This document shows, in pieces, positions 31,974 through 43,203 of a stretch of 64,000 bases of DNA (within the stretch, counting starts at the first letter, position 1; the number at the start of each line of letters is the position of its first letter). The DNA comes from Hexactinellida sp. DTS-2022 (taxonomy: Eukaryota; Porifera; Hexactinellida): contig JAPNXP010000001.1 in the NCBI GenBank assembly GCA_028753945.1, positions 1,664,501 through 1,728,500 on the forward strand, in the 5' to 3' direction. The translations under genes were made by a program, and so were the position numbers. The notes under the pieces are model-generated. The model was not told where the DNA came from. It made no database searches and saw only the letters and a program-made list of their open reading frames with translations.

Positions 31974-33126
31974 TATAACGAGACATTGAAAATAGATTGG
32001 TGAGAAGAATTACAAAAAGGTGTAGTTGGCTTCCGTCCGATTTGCTAGCAACGACGTTGGATGATTGGCATTGGCTTGTTTGGATACCCTAAGATTTGAC
32101 ATACTCAGCCTACAATACACACAATAATTAAATCCTAATTAATATTACTCTAAGTTTAAGTTAAACTTACGGAAAAACTATTTACTGTAAGAATCTGACC
32201 AGATTCTATGGGAATTAATTCTTCCCAGCTTCGTACTTGATGAATGGCACTTGTAAATGGCAATTATAGAATGTTGAAGAAAGTGCTTTCTCATCAACTT
32301 GATTTGAACCTCTAAAGTTTAAATTTTTTATGAAATGATCCTTGAATTAAACTGACTGCCAGAGCTGGAGTTCAATTTGAATGTGTTAATGTCAATCACA
32401 GCTCAGATCTTATCTCTCTGTCAATAATTGCTCCTTACAAGTACGCATTGACAAAAAGTATAGTAATTTCTTTGTACTTCTTTCCACCAATCTCCATTCT
32501 CGGGCAGAGTAGGAGAGGTTTTCGTTTTGCGAAGGGTTTTTGCGCCTGCATGATATTCCTTATGTCCTTCGACTGTACTTCCTTAGACTCTAACTTTATA
32601 CAAGAATATCTAAGATGATGTTTCAGTGATTTCAAAGCGCTTTGATTTACCCATGAATTCTTTGAAGATCATGTTTGAACCAAATGTAAATTGACTTACA
32701 TAAATTACAGGCAAGGAAAGGCGTAATCTCGCCATCTATCTCAATTGCTCGAATTCTTTCATCTACCTCCATTTCCCAAGTAAATATAGCCGGAACCTCC
32801 ACGAGCTCTGCTTCTTGATTATCCAGTTACGCTTAACCGGGGCTTTGTCAATATCAGTAAAACTGTGCACCATGATACGTAAAACAAATTAGACTACGTA
32901 ATATAATTTTATATAAATCAGGAAATGTAATAAAGACAATTTTCAGATCAAAATACTTATATGGAGCGGAGTTACTGGAAAGGCAAAGCTTGTTACCAAG
33001 TATTAAGTGCTGTGTAGGGTAGTTTCTTTTCTACCTGGATACGTTTCAGATTTGCATTGATTACAAACTAATGCAGCACTCATTAAGGTGACCTTGTATA
33101 TGGTTAAAACTTCACTGGCAAAGTTG
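31974..33126. other. AT-rich spacer, nothing recognised
   Basis: No gene or repeat boundary is visible between the mariner-type MITE and the hAT element. Confidence 0.4.
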
Positions 33127-35480
33127 CCGTGGGAATGGGAATAACCATGGGATGGGAATGGGAATACCAATGGGATGGGAATGGGAATGGGAAAGATGTT
33201 TTCCCTGTGGGGATCCCCATAGGAATCCCCATAGGTTACGGCTTAATTAAGGCAAATACATGGAAAAACTTTGTAGTTGACCTACTCGCTAGCAACCCAA
33301 CAGTTTCGATTAGCGCGCCTGCCAGAATCGTATCAGAAGTAGCTAATTTTGCTGCAAGTGAAACCCATTCAGAAAGCTCGCTGTTTGACTTCTCTATTGG
33401 TCGGACCCAACTTATAAGTCATTTGGTACAACGCGGGAAAGAGTCGCAAGGAAAATTGGAACATATTTTCAATATAGCTACACGGCGTGCTGATTTTGGT
33501 GTTTCTGGAATTATCGACTATTGGTCAGCACGCCATACGCATTTAATCTCTTACGGTGCTGTAATGGTTTGTGGATTAGATCACAAATTCGATTGGTTTC
33601 GCTTCCCAACACGTTTGGAAACTTTTATTTCGTGAATTCGTAAATCCATTTTTTATATGCTCTGAGTCAATGAGGCAAAAATGATAGCAGCATTTGATGG
33701 GAGGTATGACACAAATGGAGCAGACCTTGCTGGACGAGTTGGTTGTGTCGAACATGCATTAGCAATATGTATTAATTAATGATGTTTTTGAAAAAGATGC
33801 TCAAAAATACTTAAATTATTTATTCAGCAGATATCAAAGATCGAGAGATTTTATAACAAGCGACCAGGTTTGGCTAAACACTTGCCTTTATCGATTCCAG
33901 AAAAATCAACTACTCGCCCTTGGAGATCCTACTTTAATCGTTTTAATTCCTTTGTAAGAAATTACTCCCATTATCAACTTTCTGGGGAGCACGAAGTTGT
34001 TGACAATCTCCCTCCTTTGAACTTATGTAAATCACAATTAGAAATCATGAAGGATACAAAATACGTTTTAGATAAATTGGAAGTTAATGGTCCAAGTCCA
34101 ACAGCCCATTTGTCTTTTATGAGTTATTTAACTCTTGACATAAAATTATATAGAAAGGAAGTTGGAATTGACGAAATGTTCGGTTTTTCCAATAAAACAG
34201 CAAGCCATTTGAGAGCAGTTATGGGAGATAAAGTATGGCCGTATTCCGGGAGCTCTTTCTCAAAGACAGCTGCATTTTTCACAGGTATTGATTTTTATTC
34301 AAAGATTAAGACGTGATATCATATGTTGAAGAAGATGCAGATCCATTGGAAATAGACACAACTGCATTCATACAAAGTTGGTTAGAAGAAGCTCATTTAT
34401 TTGATTCTGTTGCTGAAAATAGAGTAAAGATGATGATCAGGGATCTTGAATTCGAACTTAATGGAGGTTCAAGATCAACGAGTCAGGTACGAAAAGTTCA
34501 GTCCAATGATCTTTTCGACAGCCTTTTCGAACCGAAAAATATCAAGTCAATTACTGAAAATTATACTAATTTTGACAAGCAAATATCATATGAATTGGAA
34601 AGGTATAAAATCCAGCGTCTTCCCACAGCAGATGTCAAATCTTATTGGAAAAATGCAGATTTTTTACTTTTACGACGCGCAGCACAAATTTTCCTCAGTG
34701 TCCCTGTATCTTCTGCGGCTATTGAGCGTATGTTCAGCAAGGCAGGAATCGTTTTGACTAAGGTCCGTAGAAGACTTGACCCTGGTAAACTCGCGGCTCT
34801 CATTTATATTAAATATGCTTCTAAATGTGATCATATGTGTGATGGTGATAAGACTTGTCATAGCCTCGAAACTAATCCCCTGAGAATATTTGAATTCGAG
34901 ATATACGAAGATGATGATGTTAGCCACGTACTGATAATAATTACAGTGATTATATGAGACTTTTCTATTTAGATTAGACATTAGCTTAAGTTCGTATATT
35001 ACATACAGTATATTGTATGGCATAATTATGTTATTATTCGCAGTTTAAAATCTAGGAACACTATTTTGGTATTAACAAAAGTATTTACTAAAATCTTAAA
35101 TAAATAGTATTATTACTACTTTTCTTAAAGAGAAATTTTCGAAAAGACTGTCTTAGTAGATTTTTTATCTTAAATTCAAATTTAACCCATATACTCCTTA
35201 AATAGGACTAATATCTCCTATGCTTGGGGCCTGGAACTTTGGTCTCAAGTTTCAATTTGGGTCCCAACATATCTTGGGTTGTACACATGCTAAAAGCTTC
35301 ATCTTGGTGTCTAACATGGGATTTGAGCACCAGCAACCAGGAATACATTTTTACACTTTTAACCACGGTTGCCGTGGGAATGGAATTTCCGTTCCCATTC
35401 CCATTCCCATAGGAATCCTGTGGGAATCCCCATAAGGAATCTCATAGGAATCCCCATATGGAATCCACATGAGTCAGGGG
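33127..35480 (+). mobile_element. hAT element with GGGAAT arrays at both ends
   Basis: A decayed hAT transposase gene lies between two arrays of the same words in opposite orientation. The left array (33127-33235) reads GGGAATGGGAAT repeatedly, then GGATCCCCATAGGAATCCCC. The right array (35366-35480) reads TTCCCATTCCCATTCCCA, then AGGAATCC words. GTTGCCGTGGGAATGG occurs at both edges as a direct copy. I could not fix terminal inverted repeats or an 8-bp duplication, so the outer limits are approximate. Confidence 0.6.
33250..34957 (+). pseudogene. hAT-family transposase, broken
   Basis: DNA transposase remnant in at least four frame segments. 33250-33635 includes a GVSGIIDYWSARHTHLISYG block that reads like the first catalytic Asp region of hAT enzymes. 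About 33680-33840 has GCVEHALAICIN, like the cysteine/histidine helix. 33870-34315 follows. 34316-34957 carries the C-terminal dimerisation region LLRRAAQIFLSVPVSSAAIE then RMFSKAGIVLTKVRRRLDP, the most conserved hAT signature. A stop after LETFIS, a stop in the region after 33635 and a frame change near 34310 break it. No BED zinc finger is visible at the N-terminus. It cannot encode a full enzyme. Confidence 0.85.
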
Positions 35481-35635
35481 TGTTTTGCCAAAGAAAGAAG
35501 TGGGGGGCGCTAGTGGAGGATTTATTATTGCGCTTCGGAGCGTAAAGTAAAAATAATAATTTAACTAAAACGACGAAATGTCTATTAAATGAGACTTGTT
35601 AGAGTACAGATAATAATCGAATAATAATTGTAAAT

Positions 35636-38461
35636 TCACATTTCCCTTTTCTTGGAGGAAGATTTAACATACATCTTGAGTAGCTTGTCTTGGGAAGGGG
35701 AGAGTCCCGCTAGATACGGGTCGACCTGTGAGTCTAGGGAGTTACAGAGCCCGACGAGACAGGGGAGGGCCGCGTTCTGAATTCCCAGCGGTTGTTGGTA
35801 GGCAGAGACGATAGCGGGAGCCAGCTGCGGCAGCTGCAGAGACAGGATGTGTGGGTGCGTGTTAGGGATTAGCTTAGACAGAAGTTTCAGAGGAGTGAGG
35901 TGGTTAATGGTTACATTGGGAAGATGGGCTCTTGTGGTGCTGAGCACAAGAGATAGGTCCAGAACCTGAGAGAGAATTACAAATAGGTCTTCTAGCTTGC
36001 TGCGCGTCATGTGACAGCTGCTACCGTGTGACGTAATTAGCAGACGGACTATGGATTCCGTGTGCTGAGAGGCAAGTGACGGGTATAACCGCGAGATTAA
36101 GAAGATAGTGTGAAAACAGACGAGCAGAGTATTGTCGTAGACCTGTGAGGACAGCGATATAAGCTCCTTGACTGCTTGTGAGAACGGGATAACTAGAGAA
36201 TGGCACTCAGCAGGAGCGGGCACGAGATTAAAGGATTTCAGTTTTTCTCTCAGTTCGTTCAGAGCTTGTATCCTTGGTTCCGAACTACTAGCCGAGAGGA
36301 AAGAGTTGAGAAGAGACTTGAGAGACTGGGAAGCAGGACTCCCTTCCGAGTCCAGAGAGGCGGAGCTGGCTGTCTGCAGCTCGTGGCAGCTGTGACTGGC
36401 CGCGGGGGCCGAGAGCTCGTCTTCTATCGAGTCGGACGGCAGAGCGGGGAAAGAGGTGTCGAGAGAGGTGGAGGGGTCTTCCTCTCTGCCGCAAGAGGGC
36501 GGGGTGGCACTCAGGGGGTGTGAGACTAGGGAAACTATTTTGGGAACTAACATTATATCTGAATTGGCTTGAAATTTCGATTGAATACTACCATGCTTTT
36601 GAACTCCTTCGTTGAAAGAGTTTGCTGGATATTCAACTGATTTGTTGTTGCGCTGTCCAAAGTTTAGACATACTCGACTCCGCCGTTTCTTCTTGCTGGG
36701 AGTTGTGGCTGATTTGGCTCGATTGGGGTTTCCATAAGAAGTTTGTTCTTGCTGAGTTTTATCAAAACAATCACAGGACTTGTTCGTATTTCCCTTCTCG
36801 GGGACAGAAGCAGGACTTCTGAGTTGAGACGGAGAGGGCATGGAGGCGTTTAAAAGCGAGCGGGCCCACTGATACCGAGGAATTCGACTAGGGGTATATT
36901 TTGAAGAGGTCGGGTTGCAGTCAGTAGAATTACAGGGCTTAGTAGGCTCTGTGTTCTTGCGCTTAGAAAAGAAGGCATTCGTGTCCAAGGAGAACAGCCG
37001 TAGGACCTTGGCTCTCTCCGCGGTAGAAATTCGGGGGCTAGGGTTAACGCTAACTGGGATTCTGCTACGGGTTACTCCTTCCGGAGATTTTCCTTGTTTC
37101 CCCACAGTCTCATCTGGTAGCAGCATAGATGGTGCGCAGACTACTTCAGGCCGCGGCAGCCGAACGGATTGGCTAGAGACAGAGACAGAGCTGTCTATGT
37201 CTAGAGACTGCAGTGAAACAACAGGGTGGGATTGTGAGGCGGATATTACGTCGGTATAGTCGGCATTAGACTCGAGGTTCGGCGGAGGCTGTGAGGGTAC
37301 CTCGGGGGGATCTGAGGTTTGGAAAGAAGCAACGCCTGAAAGGGACTCTGCATTAGAGAGAGATGTGCATCCAGAATTGGGAATACCAGTTTGTGAGCTG
37401 GAGATGGAAGGATGAGAACAACTGTGAGCTTGAGACGGTTGGTTTAATGAATACAAAGCAAGTTTAGAGTCAGTTATAGTAGTGACACAGAAAGATTTGG
37501 AGAGCTGCTCATTGGAAGAGGTCTCCTCGGAGTCAGAGGGAAAATGCAACAGGTCGGAGAGAGAAATGTGCTTCTTCAGCTTTTTGTCTTTCTGCACACG
37601 CCCCCGCATATCTTCGTGGGGAGGGGCGCGGAAGGTTTTCCGCGGGGACAGGTTCTCGTTCTCTATGACCTTGGCCCAGTGTCTGCGGATGCTCCGTTTA
37701 AGATTATCCACTAGCTTGTCGGGGAGTCGAGAGAGGAACAGGTTGAAGGTGGTGGGGTTGAGATCGAACAGGACAGACAGAATGTCCTGAGTTCTCAGCC
37801 GCAGGGCGGAGTTAGTGGTGCTCAGGTCTTTGGAGAGGGCCAGCAGACACCTCTCCAGGTCGGGGTCGTCGTAGAAATCCTCCGGCTGCAGTAGAGGCAG
37901 CAGCTCCCCGAAATATTCCAGCGCTGCGAGATTAGACTTCTGTTCGAAGCGCTCGTCTCTCGAAATGACCCTGGCTGTGACTTTGAACAGAAATCCAGGC
38001 ACGTAGCATAACTGGAAAGATGAGAGAGTCCGCTTTATCAGCGACTGGAGAGAGGAGAGAAGTTCCGACCCCAGTCTATCCACCAGGCGCCTTACCACGG
38101 TCTCTATCCAGCCCTCGAGGCTCTCGCAGTAGAGCTGGATGAAGTCGTGCAGCACCTCCAGGAACACTCGGTAGAGCTTGGAGCTATGCTCGGGGAAGAA
38201 CCGCTTCAGAGTGTCTCGGACTAACATGACGTCATCATCGCTCAGACGGGTGTCTTCTCTCCGCATATAAATAAGCAAATTGCAGAGACCAGCGCGGCGC
38301 TCGTTCTGGTTAGCGTCGCGGCAGTGCTCCAAGCTCTTTTTGAGGTCTCTGGCCTTCAGCATCTGCACCACTTCCAGCTCGAACGGAGAGTAGCCCCCGC
38401 AGAGCACCGGCTGGTGTCGCGGCTTTATGTTAGGGCTAGGGGGTCGTGATCCCTGGGCCAT
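35636..38461 (-). CDS. CLASP: CLASP, microtubule rescue factor (short form)
   Basis: Microtubule plus-end protein that promotes rescue at the cortex, kinetochore and spindle. From ATG 38461 it has 941 residues; the frame extends 7 codons upstream but without another ATG. Residues about 30-262 form one TOG array (LKARDLKKSLEHCRD, FLEVLHDFIQLYCESLEGW, LFDLNPTTFNLFLSRLPDKL) that matches an internal TOG of vertebrate CLASP rather than TOG1. A Ser/Pro-rich linker follows, with two EB1-binding SxIP motifs: SRIP at 466-469 and 525-528, set among basic residues, plus a KKKRRSR patch near 590. The C-terminal helical domain (about 700-941) ends LAGLSPSQDKLLKMYVK, like the CLIP-binding end of CLASPs. 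Human CLASPs have about 1500 residues and extra TOG arrays at the N-terminus; here these are absent. Single exon. Confidence 0.85.
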   Translation of the reverse strand: MAQGSRPPSPNIKPRHQPVLCGGYSPFELEVVQMLKARDLKKSLEHCRDANQNERRAGLCNLLIYMRREDTRLSDDDVMLVRDTLKRFFPEHSSKLYRVFLEVLHDFIQLYCESLEGWIETVVRRLVDRLGSELLSSLQSLIKRTLSSFQLCYVPGFLFKVTARVISRDERFEQKSNLAALEYFGELLPLLQPEDFYDDPDLERCLLALSKDLSTTNSALRLRTQDILSVLFDLNPTTFNLFLSRLPDKLVDNLKRSIRRHWAKVIENENLSPRKTFRAPPHEDMRGRVQKDKKLKKHISLSDLLHFPSDSEETSSNEQLSKSFCVTTITDSKLALYSLNQPSQAHSCSHPSISSSQTGIPNSGCTSLSNAESLSGVASFQTSDPPEVPSQPPPNLESNADYTDVISASQSHPVVSLQSLDIDSSVSVSSQSVRLPRPEVVCAPSMLLPDETVGKQGKSPEGVTRSRIPVSVNPSPRISTAERAKVLRLFSLDTNAFFSKRKNTEPTKPCNSTDCNPTSSKYTPSRIPRYQWARSLLNASMPSPSQLRSPASVPEKGNTNKSCDCFDKTQQEQTSYGNPNRAKSATTPSKKKRRSRVCLNFGQRNNKSVEYPANSFNEGVQKHGSIQSKFQANSDIMLVPKIVSLVSHPLSATPPSCGREEDPSTSLDTSFPALPSDSIEDELSAPAASHSCHELQTASSASLDSEGSPASQSLKSLLNSFLSASSSEPRIQALNELREKLKSFNLVPAPAECHSLVIPFSQAVKELISLSSQVYDNTLLVCFHTIFLISRLYPSLASQHTESIVRLLITSHGSSCHMTRSKLEDLFVILSQVLDLSLVLSTTRAHLPNVTINHLTPLKLLSKLIPNTHPHILSLQLPQLAPAIVSAYQQPLGIQNAALPCLVGLCNSLDSQVDPYLAGLSPSQDKLLKMYVKSSSKKREM

Positions 38462-39276
38462 AGCTAACCTAAGCAATAGCAAGATAAATTCTATTATTTA
38501 ATATTTAATATGATAAATACGTAATCATTAATTAAGTTAAAAGAAAGAATTTGATTTATTTAGATTAGAACAAACTCCTAATTATACTGTATTTATTCTT
38601 TCCAACCAACAGATGAGGCCCTATTGTCAATCAAGTTATTCTACAATAAACACATTGTTCTAATGTAATTCAAACTACAGATTTGTTGACCTAAGATAAT
38701 AATTGCAGGGATGCCAACCTCTGGAAACCATAAAGCTGGAGATTTTTCCATTTTGGCGGGAGTTTTAACAAAAAAGCGGGCGGTCTAAGATGAAAAAGCG
38801 GGAGACTCAATATATATGCTATTTTTAAAAATCTATCATGAATAGAACGATATAATATGATTATTTAGTATGTTTTTGTTAGGTAACTAAACGAGATTAG
38901 TAACGGAAACGGGTACAATTGCACAATCTTACACCCCCCTACTTTTTCAAAGATGGTCAAAATCACTGTATGCCACGTGATAGAACCCGTCGAGACATGA
39001 AGATTGAGCTAAAGATCACTAAAATCGGTTAAGAAATAAAAAAGTTAAATTTTTTTTAGCTCATAAGCCAAACTCTATGGGAAAAATTGAAATCATCACT
39101 GAAGCCAAATATACTATAAAATAGTATTGTAGTAGCATAGTTATGTGCATACAAGCCAATTTACATGTCTAACACTTCACTTCGTTATTACGGTGTCAGA
39201 TTCATTTTATCAGATTCCTATTCTAAATTTCAAATCTCCAGTTTCATATTTATTCTACTAAATGCTAAGCTACATT

Positions 39277-39442
39277 TAAGGTTAAGGCTGAATTCGGTAA
39301 CCGTTGCTGACATCGGTTAACGGTTAGAGATTTTATTAAGCAGTTAGCCGGTCTGTTGAATAACAGCAGAGTTATTGGGAAATTAATGTATAAAGTATTA
39401 AAATTTTTTGACTCAGATCGGTTAGCCAACCCCACCCTTGCG
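39277..39442. repeat. 166-bp insertion in the left Merlin arm
   Basis: The left arm is interrupted between two TACATT copies (39271-39276 and 39443-39448), while the right arm has one uninterrupted TACATT. The insert begins TAAGGTTAAGGCTG and ends CCAACCCCACCCTTGCG, weakly complementary, as expected of a small hAT-like MITE. It inserted after the arms were established. Confidence 0.7.
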
Positions 39443-41623
39443 TACATTATTCATTATTTCAACTGTTATTAGATTATTATTTAATTATTCGTCTGTATAA
39501 TAATTAAAACCTATAACTTGAGACGTGTACCGCCATGCTGTAGCTAGCTACGACGATACGTTTAATTTAGGCATACCAAGTTTAAATTGCTTCCTCTGCC
39601 CTTCATTATGTACCTGATCAACTGAAAAGTACTATCTGGTCAACCGAATATATCTGGTTGCCAACCAAATCCCAAATGCTGATATTCTGCATCAACCCGA
39701 ATATTGTACTAATTGGTTTCAACATTGCTTATTAGCAACATTTCTCATTATCAACTAATTTTCAGACATGATCTATTTTAGAAAGTTCTCTTAGTAACAA
39801 CAAATTTACAAATTTATTGAAACTCGATTGAATCAGGGTTTTATCCAGGAGCGCGCCATACGCCTAGAGGCGTATAAATTGGGCTATGATTGCGTTTAGG
39901 AGCGCGAAAACTGCCGAAACTCCCCATAGAGTAATACAAAACTAACCTTTTAGGCGTACATAATTCATACTTTAGTGACCTTAGGGCAATTAGGAGCGTT
40001 CAATTTGAGTCCTGTATAATACCCTGGATTGAATGTATATTTATTTAAATGTGCTTATCCATTAACTTCAGAAAAGATTTGAAGGAAATTTGGATCCAAA
40101 AATGTCAAATATGAGAGCACCGTATTTCCGAATTTCGATTGTACCCCTATTTTGAATAGACTGAGTTCGAAAGAATCAAATATATACTAGTTGCTTAATG
40201 CCTGTTTTATAACACATGCTATTATTATACTGTTTTACCAAATGACCACCTACAATAGTAATCTTGGAGATAAATTTGTCAACATTAATAATATTTTATT
40301 AATAAGCCCCTTCCAGATTACTGCAATATTCTTACATGTGTTGAAATTCCTATCAATAAATACTAGAATGGAAATAAAATCACTATCCTATGCGCCTTTG
40401 TATCATTTCAAGCAGAGTTATCTGTTACCCCCAAAGAGGTATCCACATATTAGTTTGTCTAGAAATACTTAGATAATATGAGAAGCGTTGGCGGATTTTA
40501 GAAATTCCAGAAGGTTCACATTAATTAATTAATACTTCTTCACAACTTCTTCATATCAAATAACATCATCTACATGAATTACATCATTAATAAACAATTC
40601 TAAAACATCTCAATCAGGGTTTTAAATCAAACCAATTATTTCAAATGATTTGATTTTGGGAAAAATGATTTATTTACAGCCATGCAACTGATACATTTAT
40701 TTTTATTTCATACAGAGTAAACAAACTTCATGAGTGTATATGGAGTTGCTTTTAACTACTCAGAGGATAATTTAAAAAATAAATCGTATATGTTTACCGA
40801 CCATTATTTCTGCAAACTTCTTGAGCCTAAAATGATTCTAATCTGTTGTGAATTTATTTCTTAAATTAATAAATCCTGCTTAATGCTTAATAGTAAATAT
40901 TAATGAGTGTACTATCGCGAAACGACAGACTCCGAAGAGCTTTTACCAAATTAACTACAATTGAACATAAATTTTCACAAATTAAAAGCTTTTATCACGA
41001 TTCTTGATTCCTAAAAATTGTTTAAATTTCTTAACCAATTATTTAAGAGATTCTTTGATACATGAATCATTAGGTTGGAGTACTTCTTAGGGAAATCAAT
41101 TAGGATTGGCATTAGTGATTTACCTGAAGGAATTGTAATAATTCATAAAAATGAATAATGTTCAAAATTTGGAGCGCCGCGCCGACTCCTGCTCCCCAAA
41201 TAAAAAGTAGGTTCCTCCTGAAATTCGAAGTACGTTATTATAATAATGTTCTGTTTTGTGTTATTATGAAACAGAATTATACATAGTATACGTATTTGCA
41301 ATCATTTCAATGGTTTTTATGCAGTAATGAATGATTATAATTTAATTCAATAAGAAACCCTCAATCCAATTGGAAGCACTCTAAATTAGTCAATTGTAGT
41401 TCATACTAACTTTTTAAAATTACAATTGGAATGATAATTGTTAAGCAATGGTTGGTTTCATAAAAGTTTCATACAAACCACAAGTAGTAAAGACCTTAGA
41501 TACCTTAAATTCCAAAATGGCATACAAATCACCACTTATATTAATATAAAAGAGTTTCAGAGAAGACAATTCTAAAATTTCACATTTACATACCACACGT
41601 AATTATTCTTTCATTGATCATTG

Positions 41624-42567
41624 ATGGCAATTGCTCCTTCATTCCAACCTTTGATGGTTCCTACAATCTTCCCTACTGATAATGAAATGACATTAAAGCA
41701 ACTTTTTCGTGCTGTTACTATTGATGAAAATACCTGTATCACGTGGTTGCAGACTAATGGACTTTTAGCTAGAGGGATGCTATGTAAATGCGGTAGCATG
41801 ATGCGTCCTGGTGCATTTTCGGGTATATCAGAAGGAAAGGGGTAGAGATGTCCGGAAAAAAACTGTAAAAAGTTCGCATCACTGAGGATTGGTTCATTTT
41901 TCGAAGGTTCCAATGTACCATTACCCGAATTGGTAGAATTTCTCTATTTCTGGGCTGATAATCTGCAAACAACGGCATTTTTACACAAGAATCTTGGTTG
42001 GGGAGAACATACAATCACTGATTGGAAGAACTTTATTCGTGACTTGTGTGTTGAAGTATTTTTAACTAATCCCAAACCAATTGGCGGACCTGGACATATC
42101 GTTGAATAGATGAATCAAAATTCGGTCACAGAAAATATTCCAGAGGTCGTTTACTTTCAGGTCAATGGGTATTTGGAGGAATTGATAGAGATACAAAGGA
42201 GGTTTTTATGATCCCTGTACTTAATCGGACAGCAGCAACTTTAGTCCCGATCATACAGCAGTATATTCTCCCTGGGACTACTATCTACTCTGATGAATGG
42301 GCCTCGTATAATTTAATTCCTGCTAGCACATTCCAACACTTAACCGTTAACCATAGCGTAAATTTTGTAAATCCCAGCACTGGTGTACATACCCAAACTG
42401 TGGAAAGTACTTGGGGTCAAGCGAAAAAAAGGATGAGGAACTCCATGACTACAAATCCGGAACTATTGGACACCTATCTGGCCGAAATATGTTGGAGAAA
42501 AAAAAATATAGAAGCTACTTTCTCCAATTTAATTAAAGAAATAAGGGATCAATACCCAGTAGTTTAA
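41624..42567 (+). pseudogene. Merlin (IS1595/ISXO2-like) transposase, broken
   Basis: DDE transposase of the Merlin superfamily. Read along the strand: an N-terminal zinc ribbon (CKCGSMM then CPEKNC); the first catalytic Asp in DESKFGHRKYSRGRLLSG; QWVFGGIDRDTKEVF; the second Asp in IYSDEWASYN; and the third acidic residue in TVESTWGQAKKRMR. FVNPSTGVHTQTVE is a strong ISXO2-type block. Two breaks are visible. TGG has become TAG before RCPEKN (41842-41844), and one A is missing before GATGAATCAAAA near 42107, which shifts the frame at the first catalytic Asp. It is otherwise well preserved, so it decayed recently. Confidence 0.88.
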
Positions 42568-42718
42568 TTGTACTTCCTGTAATTTGGTAATTGTTAAATT
42601 ATATTATTAAACAATTGATAATCCACGATGCAGTGGCTTCCATTTCCTAAATTGTTAATCGATTAGATAAAGTTCACCATACACGATTATAATTTGTTAC
42701 CTACAATCCAACGAATTA

Positions 42719-42828
42719 CTGTCGAAACCGGTTTATTCTAACACCGGTTTTTTCTAACTATTATAAATCGGTTTTTTCTTACTTTATTTCCATGCAAAGA
42801 ATTGGTTAGAAAAAACCGGTTTCGACTG
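42719..42828. repeat. mariner-type MITE with CGAAACCGGTTT ends
   Basis: 110 bp, CTGTCGAAACCGGTTT to AAACCGGTTTCGACTG, flanked by TA. GGTTTTTTCTAAC words repeat inside. A second, interrupted copy spans 55143-55572. Confidence 0.75.
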
Positions 42829-42890
42829 TACTAAGTATCATGTTGCATTTATTCTCTAAACTTATCAACTTAGTTTGTGCTAAACTAAGC

Positions 42891-43203
42891 CAGTGTTCCC
42901 CAAACTATTTTTACTAGTGCACCCCCTGATACATGAAATTTGGTTGTGCACCCCCAGGAGATACCTAAGTCTGAATGACTCTATTGACCCCGACTATTTT
43001 ATGTAATTAATATAATAGACAGGAGAATATTCACTACTCACAGAACACAATAGTAATCAATCAATATAGTCAAGTAGTCAGAATGCACTTGCAGATTATA
43101 ATAAAAAATAGTTGACTTTAAAATGCTCAATATTCACTCACTCCTTGTCCCGTGCACCCCCAAGGGGTTCATGCACCCCAGGTTGGCACAATGGGAACCA
43201 CTG
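42891..43203. repeat. hAT MITE with GTGCACCCCC words
   Basis: Ends are CAGTGTTCCCCAAACT and GGCACAATGGGAACCACTG. Flanks AACTAAGC and AACTAAAA agree in six of eight positions. The word TGCACCCCC occurs four times, twice near each end. Confidence 0.7.

Noticed and set aside
33129-33635. MGMGITMGWEWEYQW start of a frame leading into the transposase
   Set aside because: The first part is translated GGGAATG array; only the later part is transposase.
38462-38482. Upstream start of CLASP at 38482
   Set aside because: The codon there is TTG; the first ATG is at 38461.
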